Shown: in pieces, positions 43,960 through 52,291 of the stretch
How the letters are laid out: every line of letters starts with the position of its first letter
How positions within the stretch are numbered: position 1 is the stretch's first letter
Source of the DNA: CAUZWH01 sp965224275
GTDB lineage: Bacteria; Pseudomonadota; Alphaproteobacteria; SHVV01
Direction of reading: 5' to 3'
DNA: 64,000 bases
Assembly (NCBI GenBank): GCA_965224275.1
Contig: CBDCYR010000005.1
Location: 744,001 to 808,000, forward strand
Made by a program: the position numbers and the translations under genes
Notes under the pieces: generated by a model
What the model was told of the DNA's origin: nothing
Seen by the model: only the letters and a program-made list of their open reading frames with translations
Databases searched by the model: none

Positions 43960-44992
43960 GGGTATCCACTTCGCTCTCGTGATGTCAATATGTTGGGATG
44001 GCGAACCCGGCATCCCATCCCGAAGGCGGGGTCGACTACCCGCGCACCCTGACTGAATTCGACGCGTGGTTCGTGTCGGAGACGGCGTGTGCGGAGTTTC
44101 TTGGGCGTGTTCGTTGGCCGGAAGGTTTTCGATGCCCGTCTTGCTGCGGAACCGACGCCTGGCCGACGGCGCGGGGTCAGTTGCGATGCAACCGGTGTCA
44201 GCGTCAAACATCGGTGACGGCGGGGACGATCTTCGAGGGCACTCGAAAGCCATTGCGCCTTTGGTTCCAGGCGATGTGGTACGTGACCAACCAGAAGCAC
44301 GGGGTCAGTGCGCTCGGCCTGCAACGCATTCTTGGCCTGGGCAGTTATCAGACCGCCTGGGCTTGGCTGCACAAGTTGCGGCGCGCCATGGTGAGGCCGG
44401 GGCGTGATCTCCTGGGCGGCGCGGTCGAGGTGGACGAAACCTATGTGGGCGGCCGGGAAACCGGCGTCGTGGGGCGACAGACGAAGACCAAGTCGATCGT
44501 CGCGATTGCGGCGGAAGTCCGAGGGCGGGGCACTGGCCGGATCCGAATGAGCCGCGTCGAGGATGTGGCTGCGAGGAGCCTGATCCCGTTTGTCCAAACA
44601 ACCGTGGCGCCTGGCGCGACCGTCCGAACCGATGGCTGGTCAGCCTACAGTGGTCTGGCGAACCAAGGCTATGACCACCAGCCGAGATCCATTTCCGCCA
44701 GTGGCGACCCGGCCCACATCGTCATGCCACGAGTGCATCGCGTGGCCGCTCTGCTTGATCGCTGGTGGCTGGGCATCCACCATGGTGCCATCGATGCCGA
44801 CCATCTCGACTACTATCTCGACGAGTTCACTTTCCGATTCAATCGCCGCCGTTCGCAGGCTCGTGGCCTGCTTTTCTTCCGACTGCTCCAGCAGGCGGTG
44901 CAGCACGAGCCGGTCCCCTACAAGGGCCTAGTCGGCGGTCATCGCAGCCTCGGAAACCAAATGTAGGGGATACGAGAGCGAAGTGGATACCC
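43960..44992 (+). mobile_element. IS1595-family (ISXO2-like) insertion sequence, 1033 bp
   Basis: Perfect terminal inverted repeats of 21 bp start GGGTATCCACTTCGCTC at 43960 and, on the other strand, at 44992. One transposase gene fills the element. IS1595 insertions usually make an 8-bp target duplication, but the flanks here (AGTCAATA left, AGAAATTC right) do not match. Either one flank was rearranged after insertion, or a deletion removed it. Confidence 0.92.
43998..44966 (+). CDS. IS1595-family transposase (ISXO2-like DDE)
   Basis: A 322-residue transposase with an N-terminal zinc ribbon (CPSCCGTDAWP and LRCNRCQRQTSV), a helical DNA-binding segment (GLQRILGLGSYQTAWAWLHK) and the ISXO2-type nuclease: first Asp in VEVDETYVGGRE, second in VRTDGWSAYSGL, and a C-terminal FTFRFNRRRSQARGLLFFRL. 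Nothing in the sequence indicates inactivation. It is the only gene of the element. Confidence 0.95.
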   Translation: MANPASHPEGGVDYPRTLTEFDAWFVSETACAEFLGRVRWPEGFRCPSCCGTDAWPTARGQLRCNRCQRQTSVTAGTIFEGTRKPLRLWFQAMWYVTNQKHGVSALGLQRILGLGSYQTAWAWLHKLRRAMVRPGRDLLGGAVEVDETYVGGRETGVVGRQTKTKSIVAIAAEVRGRGTGRIRMSRVEDVAARSLIPFVQTTVAPGATVRTDGWSAYSGLANQGYDHQPRSISASGDPAHIVMPRVHRVAALLDRWWLGIHHGAIDADHLDYYLDEFTFRFNRRRSQARGLLFFRLLQQAVQHEPVPYKGLVGGHRSLGNQM

Positions 44993-46038
44993 AGAAATTC
45001 TGGTTTACGGCGCCACCGGCTACACGGCCAAGCTGATCGTCGCCTTGGCCCGCGACCGCGGCGTCGATCTTTGTCTGGCCGGTCGCAACGAGGCCGGCGT
45101 GCACGCGATTGCAGATGCCAACAATATGCCGGCCGAGATCTTCGGCCTCGACGATCGACCCAATCTGGAGTCCGCGCTTGCCAAAGTTGCAGCAGTCCTT
45201 CACTGCGCCGGGCCTTTCTCGCGAACTTCGGAACCGATGGTGGATGCCTGCATCCGCACCGGTACCCACTATCTGGACATAACCGGCGAGATCGATGTTT
45301 TCGAGGCCTGTGCGGCGCGCAGCGTCGAGGCCGCCGGTCGCGGTGTCATGCTACTGCCCGGCGTCGGCTTCGATGTCGTGCCGAGCGACTGCCTGGCCGC
45401 GCACACGGCGTCGAAGCTCGCCTCGCCGCAACACCTTACCCTGGTCATTTCCGGGCAGAACCCAGATGTCGCGCGGCACCGCGAAAACAGCGATCGAGGG
45501 TATTGGTCAAGCCATCCAGGTGCGTCGGAACGGGCAGATCTCGTCGCTGAAAAAACCAATCCGCCGCGATATCGATCTTGACGGGCGCAAAATCCCCTGT
45601 GTGTCGATTGGCTGGGGCGATATTGCGACCGCTTATTATTCAACCGGCGTCCCCAACATCGACGTCCTGTTTCAATCCACCCGGCAACTCGAGCAAGCCG
45701 TGAGCCTCAATTCGTTCTTGCGATTCTTGCTCAGCACCGGGCTTGGCCAGACCATGCTCAAGCGTCAGGCTGATAAGCAACCCGAGGGGCCCAACCCTAC
45801 CGAGCGCGCGCAGGGCGCGACGGCCATTCTGGCGGAGGTAGCAGGTGCTAACGGGGAGACGGCGCGTGCCATCCTACGGACTCCCGAAGCCTATTCCATA
45901 ACCGCCGATAGCGCGTTGACGATTGCCACCCGGGTTGCGGCCGGCGATCACAAGCCCGGCTTCCAAACCCCGTCACTCGCATTTGGGGCTGATTTCGTTC
46001 TCGATCTCGACGGCGTTACTCGGGAGGATGTCGATTAA
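44993..46038 (+). pseudogene. Saccharopine dehydrogenase-like / trans-acting enoyl reductase gene, broken
   Basis: The frame begins right after the IS1595 end with EILVYGATGYTAKLIVALAR, the Rossmann start of this NAD(P)-dependent reductase family, but without a start codon: the first few codons are gone. It continues through GTHYLDITGEIDVFE and GVGFDVVPSDCLAAH up to about 45470. There a frameshift occurs (DVARHREN in one frame, SRGTAKTAIEGIGQAI in the next). The second frame runs on to the stop at 46038. Two independent lesions make a functional product unlikely. Members of the family act on lipid or polyketide intermediates or amino acids. Confidence 0.85.
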
Positions 46039-46145
46039 TTATCGGTTAGTGACACGTCGCGCCGAGGCCTCGATGTCAGCGTTGGCATAATGGGACTCGA
46101 CCACGAAGACCACGAACCCTGTCATGCCGTACTGTCGCGGCGGCG

Positions 46146-46346
46146 TTACTCGTCGCGGCGCTGGAGCTTGTTCAGTGTTCGCCGCACGGCCCGGCCGGCA
46201 GCACGGGCGGGGTCTTCTGCTTGACCGATCGCCTGCGCCTCTTTGGCGACTTTCTTGGCAGCGCCCGCCACCTGGCGGCGGGCCACCGGGTCATTCGCCA
46301 CGCGCTGAACGACGTGGCCGACAATCTTCCTTAGGAGCAGGTTCAT
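46146..46346 (-). CDS. Small conserved hypothetical helical protein
   Basis: A 66-residue basic, Ala/Arg-rich protein: MNLLLRKIVGHVVQRVANDP, then VAGAAKKVAKEAQAIGQAED and a C-terminus of RAAGRAVRRTLNKLQRRDE. It looks like one long amphipathic helix pair without membrane segments. I chose ATG 46346, preceded by AGGA-type sequence; a longer frame to 46505 runs through sequence with no protein-like character. Function unknown. It may be a short chromosomal protein of Alphaproteobacteria. Confidence 0.65.
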   Translation of the reverse strand: MNLLLRKIVGHVVQRVANDPVARRQVAGAAKKVAKEAQAIGQAEDPARAAGRAVRRTLNKLQRRDE

Positions 46347-46475
46347 ACGTCGCCAAACACCATCGCAGGAATGCAGGTCGCAGACCGATAGTAGCACGAT
46401 AATAACAGGTGGATTCCTGGCCCAGGCGTCGATCGTGGCAGGCTCCACGGCTCGACAACATGTTAAAAAGATCGA

Positions 46476-46919
46476 ATGACCGAAACAACGGACCAAACCC
46501 ACCACGGCGGCTGTCTATGCGGTGCTGTTCGCTATCAAGCCGACGGCCAACCGCTGGTGATTGCCCACTGTCACTGCAAAGATTGCCAGCGCGGCAGCGG
46601 TGCCGGTCATTCCACCGGCGCCATGTTCGCGCGTGATCGGTTTCGCCTAACCGGGCACATCGCGGAGCACAAACTGATATCAGACCAGGGCAACGAGGTC
46701 ACAAGAGTATTCTGTCCGGCCTGCGGCAGTCCGATCTTCGGCACCAATAGCGGCATGGCAGGGCACGTGACGATCACCCTCGGTACGTTGGATGACTCAT
46801 CCGCATTCGCACCCCAAGTTGTTGTGTTCACCCGAAATCGCAAACCTTGGGACGTCATGGACGACAACCTGCCAAGCTTCGAAGCACAACCGGGTTGGCA
46901 GCCAGGCGATCCCGTCTAG
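46476..46919 (+). CDS. GFA/CENP-V family zinc protein
   Basis: A 147-residue member of the glutathione-dependent formaldehyde-activating (GFA) family. Zinc ligands are GGCLCGAVRY (two Cys), HCHCKDCQRGSG and VFCPACGSPIF. Members bind zinc and are assigned, often loosely, to S-hydroxymethylglutathione formation; most have no proven activity. Its TAG stop lies within the left CTAG of the solo repeat at 46916. The selenium locus begins about 200 bp downstream in the same direction, so a functional link is possible but not shown. Confidence 0.92.
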   Translation: MTETTDQTHHGGCLCGAVRYQADGQPLVIAHCHCKDCQRGSGAGHSTGAMFARDRFRLTGHIAEHKLISDQGNEVTRVFCPACGSPIFGTNSGMAGHVTITLGTLDDSSAFAPQVVVFTRNRKPWDVMDDNLPSFEAQPGWQPGDPV

Positions 46920-46936
46920 TGGATTCCATCCACTAG
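46916..46936. repeat. Solo CTAG element derivative (21 bp), copy H
   Basis: CTAGTGGAT, TCC, ATCCACTAG, identical to copy F at 14765. The left CTAG contains the GFA gene's TAG stop. It separates the GFA gene from the selenophosphate synthetase fusion. Confidence 0.85.
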
Positions 46937-47127
46937 GCGCGAGCTTTCTGCACGTGTCGGTGCTTCGATCGGTGCCAACGCAGTCGCAGACCACACGGAA
47001 TCGTGACGGGCCTCGTTCATCGTCGTCGTTGTGGAACGCCATCTTGCGCTATCTTACGCCGCGCCCAACCTCTTATGAGGCCCCTATGAGTCCAGCGCGC
47101 GGCGTTTTTGGTTCAGAGAGCACCCCG

Positions 47128-49395
47128 ATGAAAGCATCGTCAGACCCGATTGTTAAAGACCTGGTGTTGGTTGGCGGCGGCCACAGCCATGTCGCCGTCT
47201 TGAAGAACTTCGGCATGAAGCCCGTTCCCGGCGTGCGCCTCACGTTGATCGCCCGCGATGTCCATACCCCCTACTCGGGGATGCTGCCGGGTTATGTTGC
47301 CGGCCACTACACCTTCGACGAGGTCCATGTAGACCTTCGCCCGTTATGCCAGTTCGCAGGTGCGCGGCTTTACCACGACGAAGCGATCGGGCTCGATCTT
47401 GCCAACAAGAAGGTGTTGTGCAGTCATCGTCCATCGGTCGCCTTTGATCTGCTGTCGATCAACAACGGATCGACCCCGACGGTTTCGAACGTCCCCGGTG
47501 CGGCCGGCAGCGTCACGCCGGTCAAGCCGATCGATCAGTTCGTGGAACGGTGGCAGCGGTTGTCGCAGCGCGTTCTCGACAATGTTGGACCAAGCCGTAT
47601 CGTTGTTGTCGGCGCCGGCGCCGGTGGAGTTGAGATCCTGCTCGCCATCCAATACCGCCTCCACCACCTGCTGGAAAACCGCGGCCGCGACGCCAATGAG
47701 CTCGAATTCCATCTGATCTGCCAAAGCGAGACGATACTGGACGGGTTCGGCCCGCACGTGGGGCGGCGTTTCGAACGGGTCCTGGCCGAGCGTGGTGTTC
47801 ACGTGCATCGCGGCAATGGCGCCGCGGCCGTGCGCGACGGCGAGCTCGAACTCGTCGATGGGACGCGCCTTCGTTTCGACGAAATCCTGTGGGTTACCGA
47901 GGCCGGCGCCGCGCCCTGGATCAAGGAGTCCGGTTTGGCCACCGACGACGCTGGCTTCGTCGCGGTTCACGATACCCTGCAGTCGGCCTCGCACCCCGAT
48001 GTGTTCGCCGCCGGCGATACCGCTGCCGTACGCAATCATCCGCGTCCCAAGGCCGGGGTCTTCGCAGTTCGCCAGGGGAAACCGCTGGCCCGGAACCTGC
48101 GCCGGGCTCTTCGCAATCGTCCACTTAAGCCGTTCACGCCGCAACGGACCATCCTGGCCCTGGTCACCACCGGCGACAAATATGCCGTTGCCGCCAAGGC
48201 CGGCTTCTCGGCCGAGGGTGCACTGTTGTGGCGTTGGAAGGACTGGATCGACCGCCGCTGGATGGCTAAATATGCCGACCTTCCGGAGATGAAGGAAGAC
48301 GAGAAGTCCAACCTCGATCCAAAACTGGCCGGCCCCGAGGCCCTCAAACAGATCTCCGCCATCGCCATGCGCTGCGGCGGTTGTGGCGCCAAGGTCGGAG
48401 CCGACGTGCTCACCCGCGCTTTGTCGGAGCTCGATCCGGTCTCGCGCCCCGACGTCCTGGTCGGGCTGAAAGATCCCGACGACGCGGCCGTGGTCGACGT
48501 GCCCGCCGGCAAAGTGATGGTTCACACCGTCGACTATTTCCGCGCCTTCATCGATGATCCTTACGTGTTCGGCCAGGTCGCCGCCAACCACAGCCTCAGC
48601 GACATCTTCGCGATGGGGGCCGAGCCGCAGTCGGCACTGGCGATCGCGACCGTGCCCTATGGCATCGAGGCCAAGGTAGAGGAAACCCTGAATCAATTGA
48701 TGGCGGGCGCCATAACGGTGCTCGATGAGTGCGGCACCGCACTGGTTGGGGGACATACCAGCGAGGGTGCGGAGCTCGCGCTTGGCTTCTCCGTCAACGG
48801 CCTCGGCGACCGCGATCGCATTATGCGCAAGGCCGGCATGCAGCCGGGCGACTTGCTGATCCTGACCAAGCCGCTCGGCACGGGCACGCTGTTCGCCGCC
48901 GATATGCAGCAAAAGGCCAAAGGCCGGTGGATTGACCAGGCGCTGCAATCGATGGTGCAGTCAAACCGGCGCGCCGCTGATTGCCTGCACGGCCACGACG
49001 CAACCGCCTGCACCGACATCACTGGCTTCGGCCTGCTGGGTCACATGGTCGAGATGATCCGGGCGTCCGGGGTCGATGTCGATATCGAGCTGGGCTCGCT
49101 GCCCATCCTGGACGGGGCGATGGAGACTGTGCGGCTCGGGATTCTGAGCTCCTTGCAACCAGCCAACGTGCGCCTCCGGCGCGCCGTCCACAACCTCGAG
49201 GAAGCAGGCAATCACGAGCGCTACCCGATTATTTTTGATCCGCAAACGTCCGGCGGTTTGCTCGCCAGCGTGCCCGATTCGCGGGTCGGTAATTGCCTCG
49301 ATGAGCTGCATGAAATGGGCTACGAGCAAGCCGCGGTGATCGGCCGCGTCAAGCCGGAAAGTAACCACCTCGAACCGGTTACCGTGTTGGCATAA
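47128..49395 (+). CDS. selD: FAD/NAD(P)H oxidoreductase fused to selenide, water dikinase (SenC-like)
   Basis: A 755-residue two-domain enzyme. Residues 1-~390 form an NDH-2-like FAD/NAD(P) oxidoreductase: FAD motif LVLVGGGHSHVAVL, second Rossmann IVVVGAGAGGVE, and FAAGDTAAV near the flavin. Residues ~400-755 form selenophosphate synthetase, which makes selenophosphate from selenide and ATP: MRCGGCGAKVG holds the catalytic Cys419 and Lys422, with Asp-containing VDYFRAFIDDP and the ATP site FAMGAEPQSALAIA. The active residue is Cys, not Sec. The flavin domain may supply reduced selenium (inference). I chose ATG 47128; an in-frame ATG at 47086 is possible. It overlaps the convergent senB by 17 bp. 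With senA and senB next door it is the probable SenC of a selenoneine pathway. Confidence 0.93.
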   Translation: MKASSDPIVKDLVLVGGGHSHVAVLKNFGMKPVPGVRLTLIARDVHTPYSGMLPGYVAGHYTFDEVHVDLRPLCQFAGARLYHDEAIGLDLANKKVLCSHRPSVAFDLLSINNGSTPTVSNVPGAAGSVTPVKPIDQFVERWQRLSQRVLDNVGPSRIVVVGAGAGGVEILLAIQYRLHHLLENRGRDANELEFHLICQSETILDGFGPHVGRRFERVLAERGVHVHRGNGAAAVRDGELELVDGTRLRFDEILWVTEAGAAPWIKESGLATDDAGFVAVHDTLQSASHPDVFAAGDTAAVRNHPRPKAGVFAVRQGKPLARNLRRALRNRPLKPFTPQRTILALVTTGDKYAVAAKAGFSAEGALLWRWKDWIDRRWMAKYADLPEMKEDEKSNLDPKLAGPEALKQISAIAMRCGGCGAKVGADVLTRALSELDPVSRPDVLVGLKDPDDAAVVDVPAGKVMVHTVDYFRAFIDDPYVFGQVAANHSLSDIFAMGAEPQSALAIATVPYGIEAKVEETLNQLMAGAITVLDECGTALVGGHTSEGAELALGFSVNGLGDRDRIMRKAGMQPGDLLILTKPLGTGTLFAADMQQKAKGRWIDQALQSMVQSNRRAADCLHGHDATACTDITGFGLLGHMVEMIRASGVDVDIELGSLPILDGAMETVRLGILSSLQPANVRLRRAVHNLEEAGNHERYPIIFDPQTSGGLLASVPDSRVGNCLDELHEMGYEQAAVIGRVKPESNHLEPVTVLA

Positions 49396-50341
49396 CCTTT
49401 GAGAGGACCGCGTCGAGCCCTGCGGCTTCACGTTCCGGCGTGAACGAAGGCGCCAGCTCGTGGCAATGATGCACCAGCAAATCCAGCGCCTCGGGCTCGC
49501 GTTCGGCGCGCCGCAGTTGTTCGGCCAGAGCTTGGTCGTCGCCAACCGGGAAGTAACCGGGATAGTCAGGTCCCAGCAAACCGACATTGCCCGAAATGTC
49601 GGAGGCAACAACCGGAACGCCGGCGACGACAGCTTCGGAAACGATGTTGGCGCCGCCCTCCTGGTTCGAGCTGATGACCATCAGGTGAGTCCTGGCGAAC
49701 TCCCGGCGCACGCGCCAGTGCGGCACCTCACCGAGCCAGCGATAGCGGGGATTTGCCGCCGCCTCGGTGCGCGCGGCGTCGGCCCAGGCTTGGGTGTGCG
49801 CCCGGCCCAGATGGGTAATGCGAATGCGCGACTCGGCGGGCAGTCGCCGGGCAGCCAGAGCAACCCGTAGCGGATCTTTCTCCTCGCGCAGATGCCCGGC
49901 GATGCAAACGTCGAACCTGTGCTTGCGCGGGCGGCGCGGTCCTGGCAGCGGCAGTGCCGATTGACGCACGATGTTGAGCTTGCCCCGCGCCTGCGGCGGC
50001 AACAAGTCGCCGACCAGATCGTGCAACCCGATCAGCGCGTCGGCCAGGTCGATCGAGCGCATCGTGACCTCGGGCTCGGTCCGCAGGAAAGTGTTGATGT
50101 CGGTGCCGGCCAGCGCAACAACCACCGGGCGCGAGGGGTGCCGGTCGCGGAATCGAACCACCGAGTCTGCGCTGCGCCAGGCGTGGATGGCGATCAACAG
50201 ATCGGCCGGCTCACCGCTATAGGCTTCGCTGATACCAACGCGATGGCCCCGCGACCGCAGCAGCCGCGCCCAGCGCACAGCGGTCGCCCGATTGCCGTTG
50301 CGCGAAAGTTTCCTTGCCGGAGTGATTAGGCTAATTTTCAT
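49379..50341 (-). CDS. senB: Selenosugar synthase-type glycosyltransferase (SenB-like)
   Basis: A 320-residue GT-B glycosyltransferase matching the group now called SenB (formerly the TIGR04348 glycosyltransferases). It begins ISLITPARKLSRNGNRATAV, has ALAGTDINTFLR, VCIAGHLREEKDPLRVALAA, ITHLGRAHTQ, and the nucleotide-sugar site ISSNQEGGANIVSEAVVAGV. In characterised sen systems SenB makes a selenosugar from UDP-GlcNAc and selenophosphate, the Se donor for SenA. It is convergent with, and overlaps, the selenophosphate synthetase gene. Its ATG is 5 bp from the divergent senA ATG, which leaves no room for a normal promoter between the start codons. No good Shine-Dalgarno sequence is seen. Confidence 0.88.
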   Translation of the reverse strand: MKISLITPARKLSRNGNRATAVRWARLLRSRGHRVGISEAYSGEPADLLIAIHAWRSADSVVRFRDRHPSRPVVVALAGTDINTFLRTEPEVTMRSIDLADALIGLHDLVGDLLPPQARGKLNIVRQSALPLPGPRRPRKHRFDVCIAGHLREEKDPLRVALAARRLPAESRIRITHLGRAHTQAWADAARTEAAANPRYRWLGEVPHWRVRREFARTHLMVISSNQEGGANIVSEAVVAGVPVVASDISGNVGLLGPDYPGYFPVGDDQALAEQLRRAEREPEALDLLVHHCHELAPSFTPEREAAGLDAVLSKVMPTR

Positions 50342-50346
50342 TCACG

Positions 50347-51666
50347 ATGGTCCAGCCGATCGCTTCCGCCCACCTCGTCGAAATGATGCACGAAACGCGG
50401 GCGCGTACTCTGGAGCTTGTCGCAGGACTGAGCGACGAGCAACTTATGGGTCCCCGCATTGCCACCGTCAATCCGCTGCGCTGGGAGATCGGGCACGTCG
50501 CCTACTTCTACGATTTCTTTATCCTGCGCCAGCTCTACGGCGAGGAGAGCCTGCTTGGCAACGAAGCAGCCGATGGTCTCTACGACTCGATCGCGGTTCA
50601 CCACGACACCCGCTGGGACCTGCCGCTGCTGACGATGGATCAGACGCTCGGCTACATGCAGGGCGTGCAAGACCGGTTGGCCGAGCGGCTTGATCGCGAT
50701 ATCGCCAGCGAGCCGGACAGCTTCATCTACCAGTTCGGCGTGTTTCACGAGGACATGCATGCCGAGGCGTTTATGTGGGCGCGCCAGACACTGGCCTATC
50801 CCACGCCGAGCCTGAGCTTGGCCATCGATGTCTCCGAGCAGCGTCAGGCCGGTGCCCATCCCGGCTTCGTCGAGGTGCCAGGAGGCGAGTTTATGCTCGG
50901 CGCGAGCCCGTCGGCGCCGTTCCTGTTCGACAACGAGAAGTATCAGCATCCGGTGCGTGTCGAGCCCTTTGCAATCGCCAAAGCACCGGTCACCAACGGC
51001 GAATTTGCTGCCTTCGTCGACGCCGACGGCTACGGCTGCGAGGAATTCTGGTCGCCCGAGGGCTGGACTTTGGTGGGTGAGAACGCGATGGCCCACCCCG
51101 GCTACTGGATCGCCGACGGACCCGGACACTGGCTGATGCGGCGCTTCGACCAGACCATCCCGCTGCCGCCGCATGAGCCGGTCATCCATGTCACCTGGCA
51201 CGAGGCCGACGCCTATTGCCGCTGGGCCGGCGTGCGGCTGCCCAGCGAAGTTGAGTGGGAGGTGGCAGCGATCGGCGAACCCGCGGCCGATGGCGGCCTG
51301 GCGCCGACCAAGCGCCGCTATCCCTGGGGTGATAGCCCGCCCGATCCTGCCCGCGCCAATCTCGATGGCCGTGCGCTGGGCTGCATTGATGTCGCCGCGC
51401 TGCCCGCTGGCGATAGCGCGTTCGGCTGCCGTCAGATGCTGGGCAATGTGTGGGAATGGACCGCCGACACCTTTGCCGGCTATCCCGGCTTTTCGCCTGA
51501 TGCCTATAAAGAGTATTCGGAGATGCTGTTCGGCACCACCAAGGTATTGCGGGGCGGTGCCTGGACCACCCGAGGACGCATGATCCACACCACCTACCGC
51601 AACTTCTTCGAGCCTCACCGGTGGAACGTCTTCAGCGGCTTCCGGACCTGCAAAATCTCGCTTTGA
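50347..51666 (+). CDS. senA: Selenoneine synthase-like, EgtB-family iron enzyme (SenA-like)
   Basis: A 439-residue DinB/FGE-fold non-haem iron enzyme. The three iron-binding His are His50 (WEIGHVAYFYDFF), His134 and His138 (FHEDMHAEAFMW). A C-terminal sulfatase-modifying-factor (FGE-like) domain runs from about 175 with FVEVPGGEFMLGA, VTWHEADAYCRWAGVRLPSE, MLGNVWEWTAD and VLRGGAWTTRG. EgtB makes hercynyl-cysteine sulfoxide for ergothioneine; SenA instead couples hercynine to a selenosugar. Assignment to SenA rests on adjacency to senB and selenophosphate synthetase; no EgtD methyltransferase for hercynine is in the window. Ribosome binding site is poor at ATG 50347, so a later start (ATG 50380 region) or leaderless translation is possible. 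Confidence 0.87.
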   Translation: MVQPIASAHLVEMMHETRARTLELVAGLSDEQLMGPRIATVNPLRWEIGHVAYFYDFFILRQLYGEESLLGNEAADGLYDSIAVHHDTRWDLPLLTMDQTLGYMQGVQDRLAERLDRDIASEPDSFIYQFGVFHEDMHAEAFMWARQTLAYPTPSLSLAIDVSEQRQAGAHPGFVEVPGGEFMLGASPSAPFLFDNEKYQHPVRVEPFAIAKAPVTNGEFAAFVDADGYGCEEFWSPEGWTLVGENAMAHPGYWIADGPGHWLMRRFDQTIPLPPHEPVIHVTWHEADAYCRWAGVRLPSEVEWEVAAIGEPAADGGLAPTKRRYPWGDSPPDPARANLDGRALGCIDVAALPAGDSAFGCRQMLGNVWEWTADTFAGYPGFSPDAYKEYSEMLFGTTKVLRGGAWTTRGRMIHTTYRNFFEPHRWNVFSGFRTCKISL

Positions 51667-51709
51667 GGCTGTCGGCGACGGAGAACGGCGCGCGGTCAGT
51701 GTCGTAACC

Positions 51710-52258
51710 ATGTGGGTGCCGATTCTCTTCTCCATCGCACTGATCGCCGGCTTGGCTATGGTTGGCTTATCGATCGCTCAGCTCATCTCACCTGAGTTTC
51801 AGTTTTGGCCACCGCCCAACACGACATGCTGGCAGTACCGGACATTTCGATGGTTGTTCCGGGTCATGCTGATCGGTCTCATCGGCCTGTCCGTGCTCGA
51901 CTTTGAATCGCCCAGTGCCCGTGCTTGGCGGTTCTACGTCGGCGTGCCGCTGTGGGCCGCGGGCTTTGCTGCGGCGTTTTACCTCACGGGCTTCCTCGGC
52001 TGGCGTAACGCTTTTGGCGCCGACGAAGGTCTCAAAACCACCGGGATTTACCGCCTATCGCGGAATCCCATTTATCTCGCAACCATCATTGGCATGCTTG
52101 GCTGGGGCGCTTCCGTGGCGTCCCCATACGCTTGGGCCATACTGGTGCTTTGGGCCCTGTTCTATCTCGTCGCGCCTTTTATCGAAGAACCCTGGCTCGA
52201 GCGGCGCTATGGCGATGCCTATCGACGTTACAAAGCAAGCGTCCCTCGTTTCATCTGA
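51710..52258 (+). CDS. Isoprenylcysteine carboxyl methyltransferase-family membrane protein
   Basis: A 182-residue integral membrane methyltransferase-like protein with about five hydrophobic helices. The C-terminal family signature is complete: GLKTTGIYRLSRNPIYLATI and FIEEPWLERRYGDAYRRYKA, the SAM-binding region of ICMT/PEMT-type enzymes. Bacterial members methylate varied small or lipid substrates and few are characterised. It begins 43 bp after senA in the same direction and probably belongs to the same transcript. Methylation of a selenium metabolite is a speculative possibility. Confidence 0.88.
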   Translation: MWVPILFSIALIAGLAMVGLSIAQLISPEFQFWPPPNTTCWQYRTFRWLFRVMLIGLIGLSVLDFESPSARAWRFYVGVPLWAAGFAAAFYLTGFLGWRNAFGADEGLKTTGIYRLSRNPIYLATIIGMLGWGASVASPYAWAILVLWALFYLVAPFIEEPWLERRYGDAYRRYKASVPRFI

Positions 52259-52291
52259 CGGCGACCATCTCTCAAAACCGGAGCTGCGAAC

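Noticed and set aside
40026..44992. An intact genomic island or prophage integrated at tRNA-Thr
   Set aside because: No integrase, no repeated tRNA 3' end and only two phage-like genes were found; only remnants can be supported.
47344..48948. A 534-codon open frame antisense to the selenophosphate synthetase fusion
   Set aside because: The plus strand there encodes two intact, motif-rich domains; the antisense frame is a GC-driven shadow.
50338..51735. A 465-codon open frame antisense to senA
   Set aside because: It mirrors the codon pattern of the GC-rich senA gene and has no motif, start signal or family resemblance.
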